Assembly (NCBI RefSeq): GCF_029227915.1
Contig: NC_079882.1
Span: 9,858,001-9,922,000, forward strand
Reading direction: 5' to 3'
From: Hydractinia symbiolongicarpus
Taxonomy: Eukaryota; Cnidaria; Hydrozoa; Anthoathecata; Hydractiniidae
DNA: 64,000 nt
Shown here: piece by piece, positions 1 through 11,172 of the stretch
How the letters are laid out: the number at the start of each line of letters is the position of its first letter
How positions within the stretch are numbered: position 1 is the stretch's first letter
Position numbers and translations under genes: made by a program
Notes under the pieces: model-generated
Seen by the model: only the letters and a program-made list of their open reading frames with translations
The model's database searches: none
Told to the model about the DNA's origin: nothing

Positions 1-2182
1 TTTTCATAAACAATGTTTTATAATCAACACTCCACCCCCGTCCCCAGGGTATTTTGCCTTCTTGATATGAGAAAGGACGGGCTAAAAATACTTTAGCCAA
101 CATATGGCCAGATTATGCAAAACGTCATACGGTAATTTATGCGACCTTCAATGGTGGAACTTTAGCGATGTTATAGGGTATCGCCGTCATTCCCCATATT
201 AAAGAGGCAAAAAACCCTTTGAAAGACAGTCAGAAAACGAAGAACCTGGTAAAACACAGTCCGGTGTGAAGTGAGTAAATGAAAAAGTGCAGTAGCGTTT
301 TTCATATTAAACTAAAATTTTATGTCGAGTGATGCGCAAGCCTAAGCCATACGAAGAAAGCAAATACTTCTAAGTAAAAAGTCCGCAAGCAACAATTAGG
401 AGACAGTGAATTCAGTACAATAAAGAAACCTAAGCAACATTGAGCCATTTTGTGTTGTTTATAAAGCAAAAGCACATAGCAAAACGTACCAAAAGAAATG
501 TAGTTTTTTAAATTTTTGACGTCTATCTACCTAACTCTTTAGATTAAAGGAAGAACAGAGACGGTCAAAGCATTAAAGATCTACCAGACAAGCATCCTTG
601 CCCCAGGGTCTCTTGGTCCCTAAGCCGTTATTGCTGAGCGGGCCGCTATCAAATTAATCATAAAGGCGAAATGCTCTGAAAGGCTACCCGATGATTGTTA
701 ATGACGTACTTTTAATATAACACGCACGCATATGAAAAAAGAGGTTGAAATTAGCACGAACTCCTTTGCCAAACTATGTAGATCTGTTATACTACCATGG
801 CCACCAAACTTACACTAGAGCACCGGATTATTGTCTATTCTACAACCTCCAACCCCACCGAGAAATGTGAAAAAACAATTTTTTAAATGCGTGAAAATAC
901 TCTTTAGGATCTCAGGCATTGACTTTCAACCTTTGGGATGTGTTCCTGAGGAGTAGAATAATAAATTCCGCAACAATCTTTCATATATGGTTAACTAGCG
1001 CCAGTTTTGCAGCAAACACCTCAATTTAACTATTTTTTAATGTTGAAGCAAAATTTTAGCTAGTCACATAAATCGACCACCAATTGCTTTTTTTTGGTTT
1101 ACAAAATACTCCCGCGCAGCGTGGCAAATATAAATTTTCACAAGTTCAATCAAAAAGGCAAAATGCCCTGATAACGCCTGCAGCATTGCGGGACTAGCAT
1201 AAATGGGGTTGAATATGCATAAAAATGCTTAAATTGTGTACAATAACACGCCTAAATACGTGAACATGCCAAAATGGGGTAAACAAAATGGGGTGACATT
1301 GACTGGGCGAAGGCGAGTAAGCGAATTTTACAGAAGACAAAAACCTTGGAGACGAAGAAAAGGTAGTAAATGCCATTGTGAAAGGACTGCATGTTTTATC
1401 TACCACTATGGGATGCAGATCAATGTGGCATCACCTAAAAATAAATCGAGGAGTAATAAAAACACGAAATTTAGTTATGGCCGCATTAAGCTGAATTCAC
1501 ACTGTAAGTGCGGTTGGTAACTGCATGGCCCTTGCTTTTATATTCTTTACATTAAATTTAAAAATACTTTGTTATATTTTTGCATACAATAGAAAAGTGA
1601 TAAGTAAATAACTAAGTGATTCTAGAATAACAATGAAAAATGCTTATGTCAGCATGCAGCAACGCAAAACGCTGCAGCAAGTTTGAATTTGATATAAACT
1701 TGCCGCAGCGTCATGAAATAAACCGAAAGTGAGTATACGTCCTTTAGTGACTACCGTATATGGTCACAACGCGCCGTGATGCCGGGGTTTTTGTGTGGAT
1801 TTATCATTAAGAATCATAGGTCCTAAGAGCGGTTCACTTTGTGCACTATAAAGTTAGACGAAAGAAACAAACGGTCGATGAATGATGGATATGAGAAGCT
1901 CAAGCTGTTTGAGATATGGCTTCATTGATAGCCACATAAAGAATATTATATGTTTTCAATTAGTCAAGTTTAAAAATCATTTAAATATTGTTGGGACGTT
2001 CCTTTTTAGATGCCGTTTTTTCAAAGTGATTGTGATACAGATTAAGTTTGTTGCGGCAAAGTCATGGACGAATAGTTGATGACATTTCAGATAACCGTTG
2101 ACAAAGAGGGTGAACCCCAGTGAAAAAAGGTTGATAATGAATACGCTAATACTTTGAATACAATCGTGATCAATTATCATTA
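1..2182. other. gene-poor AT-rich stretch
   Basis: I see no convincing gene, RNA gene or mobile element here. Short open frames exist (for example 1236-1520) but have no recognisable motif, and no pair of splice sites extends them. Confidence 0.5.
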
Positions 2183-2714
2183 CAGTAGACGTCCGTTAAT
2201 TCGAATGCCGCCTAATTCGAACTTTCTGTTATTTCGAACAAATTGCCAAGTCCCTTGAGTTTGGTTTAATAAAGTCTTATATTTTGAGCTGTTTAATTCG
2301 AACTCCGCTAATTCGAACATTTCACTAATTCGAACAATTTTTTAGTCCCAAGGCTGCATTATGCTCGTTAATTCGAAATTTTGTGTATCGATAAATAAAA
2401 TCTTATGGGAAAATAAAAAAAAACGTTTTCATTTTTATTCATTTTTATTGCATCAATGGTGGCAAAATTTCTTTCAATTTATCAATTAAATTGGCATTTC
2501 CAATAAAATGAAGTTTACAAGGAATTTGGAGCCCTTGCCCATCGCCAAGCAAACAACGGTAAAAAATGTTATCAAAAGTTGTAGTGAAGTTGTAATAAAG
2601 TTATATTAGCATATTAAAATTCTTTTTTTTTCTGAACTTCCGATAATCCAAACATTCGTTAATTTGAACAAATAATTTAGTCCCTCGCGTGTTCGAATTA
2701 ACGGACGTCTACTG
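2183..2714. mobile_element. pogo/Tigger-like MITE
   Basis: A 532-bp non-coding element is bounded by near-perfect inverted repeats: CAGTAGACGTCCGTTAATTC at the left and its reverse complement at the right. Each end abuts a TA dinucleotide (2181-2182 and 2715-2716), the target duplication expected for Tc1/mariner-pogo elements, whose ends typically begin CAGT. The inside repeats short 'aattcgaac' motifs related to the termini and has no transposase frame. A non-autonomous member of this superfamily is the best reading. Superfamily assignment is inferred from the ends and target site only. Confidence 0.75.
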
Positions 2715-2716
2715 TA

Positions 2717-4208
2717 CCTATTAAGCATGATGATTTCGAGCGTACATGTTTTCAAATTGTTATTCTTTTTTTAGTGTGAATCGGATAATGAGACTTTAGA
2801 GGTCTTAAAATTGCAATAGCCCGTATTTACACACGCAGGAAATGGTGTAAGTTATTTCGACCCTCCTCAAAGTTCTTTGTCTCAATGTTAAAATTAATTA
2901 CCAATGACTTCACTGATCTTATGTTATTGACGTCAAACTAATGGAATAACAGCCAAGGTTTGGAAATGACAGAACAAGTTGCTAAGTAATACCTCGTAGA
3001 CTTTTTTAAAGAAAATTTCTGGAATTAAATCCAATTTGCAAAAGTCACAGACACACGGACAGACAGTACATTTGACTATTAGTACATACAACTAGTTTTT
3101 AGCTCCACTTAGAAAAAGAACGACGAAAAAGAAGTTGATTCTCAAACATTTTAGACAAACTGTTAGTAAAAATAATGCATAATATCACGTTCTTTGGACA
3201 CGCCGTTAGTTTAAACGATTCTTAATGACGTCATTAACTCGTTTATATGTAAAACCTCCTTCCCAAAAAATGTTATTCGTGACCTCTATTGTGTATAACA
3301 TAAAAGCAGACGATAACGACGCAGAATAATATGTTTTTTTACAAGTATTTAAGGTGATATCGAGATTTGAATGTATTTTAATGATGCCCCGCTCCCGTTG
3401 GCTCAAATTTCATCCCATATGGTCCTTAGATACGCATATGTGAGACGTTATTAGTTAATTTTATCCATTTTTAAAGGAATATCGTACCCAGAACTTCTTT
3501 TTCCATCTATGTTTTCATGGTATAGTTTCAGTTACGCTAATTTCAAAATTCTACAATTTAATTTTGCAATTATAACCGTCAGTTGTCAGTAACTATAGCG
3601 CGCAATATTTAGTTGATCCTGAACTTCAATGACACTTTCAATCACATGATGCATTACATTATGACAGCTTGTTTTTATTTTGTCACTTGGTATGTGTGTA
3701 CATTAAACGTGGTCACAAAAGCTGATAAAAAAATTTATTTAGTTCATTGTGGAATACAACTACAAGTAGCTAATAATGATTAGGAAAAAGGAATTGTCTT
3801 CAATTGCGCAAATGGTTAAGAGGGAAGTCTGTTTTGATTTTTGATATAGAACTTTAAAAATCAAGAATCCAGGGAAATGCACATGGCACATGCCAAAACA
3901 ATAGCAATTTAAATAAAATTTCAAAGCGCTCTGAGATGAGTCCAATCTTCGTCCCTATTTCTACCTTCATATTTTTTCGCGGAAACAGAATGCTGTTGTT
4001 GTTGTTGTGCTCTTCTGATATGGAAGAAAACCTTATCTTTTGGCTGTTTTTATTGAAGCATTGCATATCGATAAAGAATGTTGTTCCCATACTTTGTAGA
4101 GTTTTCTATCTATTTTTCTTCGTCATAATACAACAAAAACACTTGATAAAAAGCGACATTTGTTGATTGCTGCCATGCTGAATAAATCTTAAAACAAAAA
4201 TAGTAAAT
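2717..4208. other. intergenic, nothing recognised
   Basis: AT-rich sequence with short overlapping frames on both strands near 3760-4166. None has a recognisable domain or a plausible splice context. I see nothing functional here. Confidence 0.4.
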
Positions 4209-4212
4209 TTAA

Positions 4213-5364
4213 GGCGTGAGCATACGAAAAAAATTTCGGTTTTTTTTAAAAAAAATCTTTTTTAGTGATTAGATTAAAAAAGATCTGGGCTTTAAAATGG
4301 TGAAAAAATATTTGTTCACACGTAATCATGTTGGGTATTAATTTTTACTACTCAATTATGTTCAACGTTATAAATGATAGCCGACTCAAAGAGGAAACTG
4401 ATTTTCGAATGTAGTTAAAAGATTCTTTTGAAGTTTATCTCCTATTTCCCATAAGGATCTTTTTTTTTTTTTTTTTGTCTTCCGAAGTTGAATATAATTT
4501 ACTGTGAAAAACATGGAAAAACCAACTTATAAGTTAACAGCGAATAAAAATGTCCTATCGTCATAAAGCTTTTATATCATCAAAAAAAGAAGAAAATCCA
4601 AAACAAAAATATTTGACTCGCCAGCTAAAAGAAGATTAAAGCAAAAGGTTTCTACTGCCGATCGCCAAGCTAGCACTAGTCGAAAAGAATTTTGTTTCTA
4701 CAGTTTGTTTTACCCATACTCAACGTGTATAATTGCTAAAGTGAGCGAAGACGTGCATCATATACAGAAGATGTGAAAAAACCAGTAACAAATAGTCGTT
4801 ACCATAGTGATCAATTATTATGCAGAAGTATAAGATTTCTGTAAGAAACTTAAAAGCTCTTTTTCACAGTGTTAAATTTTTAAGAGAATATCACTTACGT
4901 TTTAAATCCCTTTTACAAAACTATAAAAAATGTGGGGTGAGAAGGAATGTTTGATCTAAAAACGCTTTTTTTTTATTTCTTGAGAATGAGTAGAACGCGA
5001 GTTATGATGAGTTTTCTGACAATTAGAGGTTAAAAAATTTTAATACTAAATAACTCCAAAAGTAAAAAACATTAAGAAAAAATTAAAGAAGTGTTTTTTA
5101 GGTCAATGTCTTGTGATCACAAAAAAGCAGACAGCAAAGTTGAGAAATTAGTAGTTTTGTAAAAGAGATCGCATTTGTAGGAGAGGGGTCATTTTTTTTC
5201 GTGTCTATTAAACCGTCAAATTTTATTTTTTCCTAATAATTTTTATACCATTATATAGGTAATCATAAAGGCTTTCTAAAAATATATACATTAATATATA
5301 AAAATAAAATTTTGGTGAATTAAAAGCATTTTAAAATATCACACCTTTTTTGTATACTCACGCC
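4213..5364. mobile_element. TTAA-flanked inverted-repeat element
   Basis: The left end reads GGCGTGAGCATACGAAAAAA and the right end, reverse-complemented, reads GGCGTGAGTATACAAAAAAG. Both ends sit directly against TTAA (4209-4212 and 5365-5368). A TTAA target duplication is typical of piggyBac and Kolobok elements. The 1.15-kb interior is AT-rich and has no long frame, so this is a non-autonomous copy. Which of the two superfamilies it belongs to cannot be decided from the ends alone. Confidence 0.65.
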
Positions 5365-5524
5365 TTAAATGAGTAACGTGGATGTCAACCAAACATCACA
5401 CAGCGAGAGATTTCTTTTTGCAGCTCCTCCCGTTTCTAGGGTTTTTTGATCCTCCAGAAGCGTGCACTAATTTGACTTTAGTTTACAAGCTTAGCTCAAC
5501 TTCTGCATTCGAACGATAACTTCC

Positions 5525-6245
5525 ATTGACAACAAATTGAAGCGGTTAGATAAAGTTATAACAACCAAAAATATTCCTGCTATAATCGGTAGAATTCACA
5601 CTAACAAAGTAGAAAGTCAACTCTTTTCTCTTCCACCCAGACCTGGTGGTTTGGGCATCCCAATATTCAGTGAGGTAACAGACCGAGAGTTCTCTAACGT
5701 TAAATTCTTGACCGACCAGAACATAATGTCCTATGAACCACGTAATGAGATTAATAAAGATACATAAAGCTAAATAGAATTTAAACACGATAATGCAAAG
5801 CGCCATCCCCAAGAAATAGACATCATTAGATTGAAATTAGTCATAAATGTGGAGCATCTCTTTGGTTAACGACACTGCCAATTAAAGAAGAGGAATTCCA
5901 TTGAGACAAACAATCCTTCTGAGACTTCATCAAGATTTGTTATAGACACCAGTTAAGCCGTCCCGCCAACTAATGCGCTTCAGGTTCTCAATTCATCTAG
6001 AATGTTTACCGTGGTGCAAAAAAAGGGGCTTCGTCACGCTGCGACATAACACGGGATCTGACAGCAAAACTATTGTCCGTAGTGTGCAAGGATGTATGTT
6101 TCGAACCACCTGTAAACCCATTGACAGGTGAAATCATGATCGAAATACGTGCGATAGAGCAGACAAGGCAAAATTAGGCATTATAGCCAGGGAGATTTTT
6201 ATTTCTGACCAGAAAAAATCTTTGACATAAGGGTGTTCAACTCCA
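5525..6245 (+). pseudogene. LINE-like retroelement ORF remnant
   Basis: Plus-strand frames, broken by several stops and frameshifts, spell a known retroelement region found just after the reverse transcriptase. Near 5625-5770 the reading is LFSLPPRPGGLGIPIFSEV, followed by REFSN. Further on come WLTTLPIKEEEF (about 5860-5895), GFVTLRHNTGSDSK (about 6029-6070) and, near 6160-6220, a degraded stretch ending in SDQKK. These phrases recur in order in LINE-type elements of many animals. No polymerase core is left in the window, so the copy is 5'-truncated and dead. Family assignment is from memory of the motif order, not a search. Confidence 0.6.
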
Positions 6246-6456
6246 CCTCTGTAATGTACTATAATACCAAAAATTAAAAAGCATACAGAGTCATTGAAAG
6301 AGAAAAAAACGCAATTAAAAGCCTAGATATAGAGCACGGCTCTGTCACTTCAATTTTGTTTAGTGCAGTGGGAAGAATTGGAAAAAAAAAGCTATATCCT
6401 TGTACAAACGACTAAGCAAATAACTAAAAAAAAGAGAAACAAACAATTACTTATTA

Positions 6457-8458
6457 CAAGGAGGTTTAAAAAGAAGGAGAGAGAACTCGCGGCGTCCCTT
6501 TAAATTTTCTATTCAATTTTTTATTGTTTCGGCGCCCCTTTGAACTGATCCGTGTCTCTGATTTGGCTCAATATTTACCTACCGACTCTGAAACGAGTGT
6601 TTTAACGAGAAAAGATAAATCTTAAAAATCACACTTACAGCAATGCGGAAGAGCAGGAAAACATGTAGTTTAGTTAAACTACAAGATTCAATGAGGGTGA
6701 AGTTTGTTTTTCCACTTCCATAAGGACGCGGAAGGAGTAAAGTGCCTTCAAAGTGCGAAAAGCTGCCTTGGGAGATCGTAAAGTTTTACAACTTATAAAC
6801 TATTTCGTATGTCCCCTCCTGGGAAAATGTTAGTTAAAGGGTTGATTAACGTTTTTGTGCAGGTCTCGTCAGGAGGGGTTATTTATAAAATTGTTTTTTT
6901 TACTCTCGAAGTAGACGAATTCTCGGTAGGGTGTCGCAGCACGTCGCAGCACTCGGTGATGTTTTCCATTGTCATGGAACAAAAGAAAATAATTAATAAA
7001 TTAATTAATTAATTATAATAATTTTTCGACATGTCGATTTTTGTTTTCATGAGCTACTAGTATTTTTATTAACTCCATAACAAATTTCTGCAACAACATA
7101 GAGAATTCTTGACTGTCAATGCAGTATCCTTTAGGTAATACATGTTTCCAATGTTGTCTGAATTTATCGTCTTGTGCAAGTTCATGCACTTTTCTCCAAA
7201 GAGATTCTTTTCCTGAACCAGTCAGTAGGTTAGATTTTTGCAATTCTTTAAATATGCGACACACTACATTTTCAGAAATAATGTCCAAAACATCACTCCC
7301 AGCATTCAAAATTGAGTTGGCTAATTCTTTGACACGATTTCCAGGTGTTTTGAATCCTTTCACAACAATGTTATTGATTGGGTCTTTTGAAATTTTAACC
7401 ATAGCATCACGAACAAAATTCATTTTTTCTTGCTGCAGCTCATGATCGGTGATGGATAAAGATTCTAAAAGGGTGCAAAAAAAAAGGTTTATACCACCAG
7501 TTCACAATATTTTGCTCTATATATAGCAAAAAAAAATTCCTTATGTTCTCAGAGTTCATGAATGAATACTTACGATTCGATTTTGATTTAACTTGTTTTG
7601 TGGAAATTGTTGTAGTTGATTTATTTTTTGAGTCATCAAGAGTTTTTCTTGCCACTGTTGTTGTTTCTGGATCTATTATTGGAATACAGAGTTGACATCA
7701 GAACACAGTTGTGATAACAAAACAAGACAACAACAACAAAAAGCATATCAAATGATGATAATACAATAGCTTTTCTATGAAATCTACATGCAGAGTCAAA
7801 AAACAAAACATTATAGCTAGCTAGCTAATGGTGTTTTAAAGAAAACATGACTTTATTAAACTGAAGCATTACCTGTTGGCTTTTTACATATCAGAGTATG
7901 TTTCTTGTAGTAAGCTTCTTTAAAATACTGTTTTTTGCACTTGCTGCACACAAACTTCACATTTTTGGTACTGTTGTTATCAACCACCATGTCCACATCT
8001 TCTTCATCAACGAATACTATTTGAGGAATACCCAAATATCCAGCATCTACTTCATTTTCTTCTTCCAACAGATCTTCCACAAACGATACTTCCACCTCAC
8101 AACTTTCGTAAACAGTAAAATCTGACAACATTTCTTCCGTCACAAAAAAGTCATCATCCAATTCTATTATATTTTTAACGTCTTCGCCTGCCATTTCGCT
8201 TCTTGCTTGTTTATGATATGTAAAAACGACAAATTTATCAACTAACAAGCATTTACCGCTGAGAGAAAAATAGCCGCGGGCTCATAATTTATGCAAATAG
8301 TAACAAAAGACAACGGCTAATTTATTAATTTAAGCGCGAGATTTCAAATTTTGATTGACAGAATTCGATGTAAGAACAATAGAGAAAAGTAAACATGAGA
8401 CACGGATGATTTCAATAGAAATAAAAGAGTTCTCTCTCCTTCTTTTTAAACCTCCTTG
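6457..8458. mobile_element. 2-kb inverted-repeat element with its own gene
   Basis: The two ends are inverted copies of about 32 bp beginning CAAGGAGGTTTAAAAAGAAG. CTTATTA lies immediately outside on both sides (6450-6456 and 8459-8465), which looks like a 7-bp target duplication. A second inverted pair lies further in (gatccgtgtctc near 6547, gagacacggat near 8398). The only clear gene inside is the three-exon minus-strand CDS at 7013-8194. Ends beginning CAAGG resemble hAT elements, but hAT duplications are normally 8 bp, so the superfamily is unresolved. Confidence 0.75.
7013..8194 (-). CDS. three-exon zinc-finger protein inside an inverted-repeat element
   Basis: Three minus-strand exons join in frame: 8194-7873, 7672-7574 and 7464-7013. 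Donors read CAG|GTAATG and ATC|GTAAGT; acceptors end ATAATAG and CTTTTAG. The total is 873 nt, or 290 residues plus stop, with no internal stop. I chose the ATG at 8194 because the residues before the upstream in-frame ATG (8248) look non-coding. The N-terminus is acidic (IIELDDDFFVTEEML). Residues about 83-103 form a Cys2-His-Cys knuckle (CSKC ... KKHTLIC). A Ser/Thr/Lys linker is followed by a helical C-terminal part of about 135 residues that I do not recognise. No DDE catalytic motif is visible. It may be an element-borne DNA-binding protein, an accessory gene or a captured host gene. The decayed plus-strand gene at 15370-16080 also has an acidic start followed by a CxxC finger. Confidence 0.7.
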
Positions 8459-8465
8459 CTTATTA

Positions 8466-9395
8466 CGACAACATGGGTTAGAAGGAAGGTGATATTTTCT
8501 CTAATGAGATCTGGTTGCCGAATCCCTTGGAGTGGAGTAAGAACCATCTAATTACTTCCCTCAAAAACAAATCAAGAAATAGCGAATGGCTAAGCTCGAT
8601 TTGAATCGATATTATTTTTTATTATCATTATCACCATTACTTTATTTTCTCTACGAAAACATGTAAATATAAATCACATCGTAACAACTCCAGGGCTTAC
8701 GTGTACACTTATGTAAAGTTATGTTATCAAAGATTAGCAGAAGAATGTTCAAAGGGATATTAAAAAGAAAAAAATCGGCGTATGGCCTTATCAAAGTCCT
8801 AAGTATGCTGTGACCATGACCAAGAGAACTTAGACAAGTTCAAAATGTGCAACCCTAATTTAGAACAGCTTATGTGACTTGAGGCTGCAAAATTTGAAAT
8901 TAGCCTTCTTTTTTTATTATATTTTGTCCATAATTGTAGTATGCGTCCCATACCCACCTTCCAACATTTAAAAAAGTCAGTTTCTTTTCTTAAAGTATAA
9001 ATTATCAAATAATCAGTGCTACCATTTGCTAAATTTAACACAATTCAATTCAAATAAAGGCCTAATTGTATTTTTTGTTCTTCTTGTGTATTTTTAAATC
9101 TTTTTCTTCATACCAATTTTTAAATCTTTCTTATTAGCTATTAATGCATTAATAAAAATGATAACCAAAAAATTGAAAGTGCGACTACAGAAGACTTACT
9201 ATTGTACACATACACTAAAACGACGATAAAAGGGGCTACAAAACGCATTGTTGACATTTTACTTTAGTGGCTTACACGAAGGTGAAGTTCAAAGTGGTGA
9301 AAAATTTATTGAACAATGAGGTAACAAACAACATCTTAAATCATCTTGGATATCATATTGCCACCCCTGCAAATATTTAATATCGATAATTTATT
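8466..9395. other. intergenic, one dispersed-repeat fragment
   Basis: Around 8790-8870 the text 'gacaagttcaaaatgtgcaa' matches part of a dispersed repeat seen more fully at 20225-20500. Otherwise nothing is recognised. Confidence 0.4.
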
Positions 9396-9396
9396 C

Positions 9397-9404
9397 TATA
9401 TAAG
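9397..9404 (+). promoter_or_regulatory. candidate TATA box
   Basis: TATATAAG lies about 65 bp upstream of an ATG at 9467 that runs straight into a consensus-like donor. A TATCGATA octamer lies at 9381-9388. Spacing fits a core promoter with a short 5' untranslated region, but this is inference from motif position. Confidence 0.35.
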
Positions 9405-9466
9405 CACTTACCAAATTTCAGAAAAATTCTAAATTATTGCATATAAAGTCAGTTAATACAACAACA

Positions 9467-10003
9467 ATGGCTTCAGAGGTATGAATTACCTTCTTAAGAC
9501 TAATATAGTATACCATTTCAGTCCCTCGTGTTGTCTTTTTACAAACCATAGCTTGTTTCACGGCTAAAAAGTAATACTGCAAAGTACTGAAAAAACTATT
9601 TTAGAAAAATATTATTCGAAAATATTTAATCTTAAGAAAGTATTTATTCATCCAAGTCTTTGTTGCTAAAATAACAATAAAGGACGGATTTAAATTTCGT
9701 CCTTTCTTAGGTAAGATTATCGATGCGAGAATCATCTGCATCTTAAAACAGCACATTAGTTTTATCAACCGCGCAAAGTTTCTTCCTGCTTCCCCTCCAC
9801 CCCGAGTTAATAATTTAATGTCTGCCTATAAGTGTCTTATGAGGTTTACTCTTTTGTGATGTGCTTTGCGGAAGCACTATGGTTTTACAGAAATTAAACT
9901 GCATGCTGGAGCATATTATTATTAATTTCTTTGTTTTCCCTGCTCGCCTTCCGTAATATCAGTCGACTTCATCAGATGCCGAAACGCAAACTTCTGGACC
10001 CTG
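9467..10003 (+). CDS. possible short 5' exons of an unknown gene
   Basis: Exon 1 (9467-9478) encodes only MASE and ends GAG|GTATGA. A second exon may run 9963-10003, after the acceptor 'aatatcag', encoding STSSDAETQTSGP and ending CTG|GTAAAA. The join keeps frame (phase 0, then phase 2). I cannot find a convincing third exon, so the product is unknown. The TATA box and the clean start-plus-donor arrangement are the only support. It may be a real gene with distant exons or a chance arrangement. Confidence 0.25.
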
Positions 10004-10327
10004 GTAAAACAAAAGAGACTCCAATGTAAATCTTCCTTAGAAAGCAGAAAGATAAGATAGGTTATGGAGATAAATAGCTAGCTTCTTCTATTGTTATTGC
10101 TTTACGGTAGCCATGCGGTTTAATAGGTTCGGCAGAATTCGGCGAGCTTTCAATTTGTACTTCAATCCTGTTTTTTTTTTATTCCGATTGATACAGTAGC
10201 TAAGAAGAGCATAAGAATAAACTTTTAAAACTTTTTTTCACTAAAAATAAACTCTTTTATACACTTAGAATAAACCCTATGGCGCTAAAGTTAATTTTTC
10301 TTTTTAAAAATGCTTAACACGAGTATG

Positions 10328-10833
10328 TTAAGGAAACTTATGTTTCTTTGCAGTTGATAAATGATTTCTAGGTTTAAATGGAAAATAAAAAGAGCCTTTA
10401 CTTAATAAAACAGTTGTATCTATTTTGAAAAACAAAATCAAAAATGAGTTTTTGCCGGAGTTCAGGAATGATAACTGCTCACAAACGTATTCAAAGTAAT
10501 TAGTGTATTCCTTATCAACTTCTTCATACAAACTTTCTTCGATGCAATCTTTGATGGTGTTCAGATCGCCAAGGTCTATCGAAAAGGGGTATCGGGCTTT
10601 CCATGGCATTGCTGCTTTTTTATTTCCGTGAATAGTGGCAGCTCCATAGGAAACTTGTAATTCGAGAAGCTCTTTTCCGATAATGTAAGAGAAATATATC
10701 CATATACACGCATTTTTAACAAGGTCATCCTGATTGTATAACCCTTCATCAATCATATTTTTTAAAAACCGTAAGATGTGAGCACCTTTATGCAGAGACC
10801 TAGGACCACCAAGCTTCGATTCTTAGATTACGA
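10328..10833 (-). CDS. unrecognised exon-like open frame
   Basis: A minus-strand frame stays open from about 10833, just after 'aatctaag', which could be an acceptor. The first ATG is at 10756. The reading has mixed composition and looks coding: KLGGPRSLHKGAHILRFLKN, then VSYGAATIHGNKKAAMPWKA and an acidic stretch EESLYEEVDKEY. The last 50 residues before the stop at 10328 are less convincing and may be intron. I recognise no domain. It could be one exon of a host gene or a transposon fragment. Confidence 0.35.
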
Positions 10834-10959
10834 TGCGGGATCATTTAACAGACTGATGTCTGTTTGTTCGGTAAATGACTCCTTCGAAAAAACAATTGCC
10901 CACCAGCAACAACACTAATTTCTTAGCACCACAAAAACTTATTTTTCCACGTCAATCAT

Positions 10960-11172
10960 AAGGTTTCAGGTTCGAGTCCCCACTTCGGCGCACTTTAAAC
11001 GCAGTGTTGTTAGCTCACCGCTAACCAGCTTGTGTGGCAGGCAAGCAAGTTAGAGCAATGCTATACGTATCTCTGGCGGTAATGTAACATAGTTACAGTC
11101 GGAGGGGAGGGAGAGCCAACCGTTAGGATGGAATCCCCAAGGACATTAAACTTCCCTTTACTTACTTTATCT
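10960..11172 (+). repeat. tRNA-derived SINE-like copy
   Basis: GGTTCGAGTCC at 10969-10979 matches a tRNA B box. The body from about 11018 matches a second copy at 58080-58237: both have 'gcaagttagagcaatgct', 'agttacagtcggagg' and 'cattaaacttccc' or 'cgttaaacttccc' in the same order. The 3' end has a 'ttactt' type tail. A convincing A box and tRNA fold are absent, so this is called a SINE, not a tRNA gene. Confidence 0.55.

Noticed and set aside
1236-1520. 94-codon plus-strand frame
   Set aside because: Basic, low-complexity reading with no motif and no splice support; likely chance.
10960-10990. possible tRNA gene
   Set aside because: A B box is present, but the T stem does not pair and no cloverleaf can be drawn; it belongs to a SINE-like repeat.
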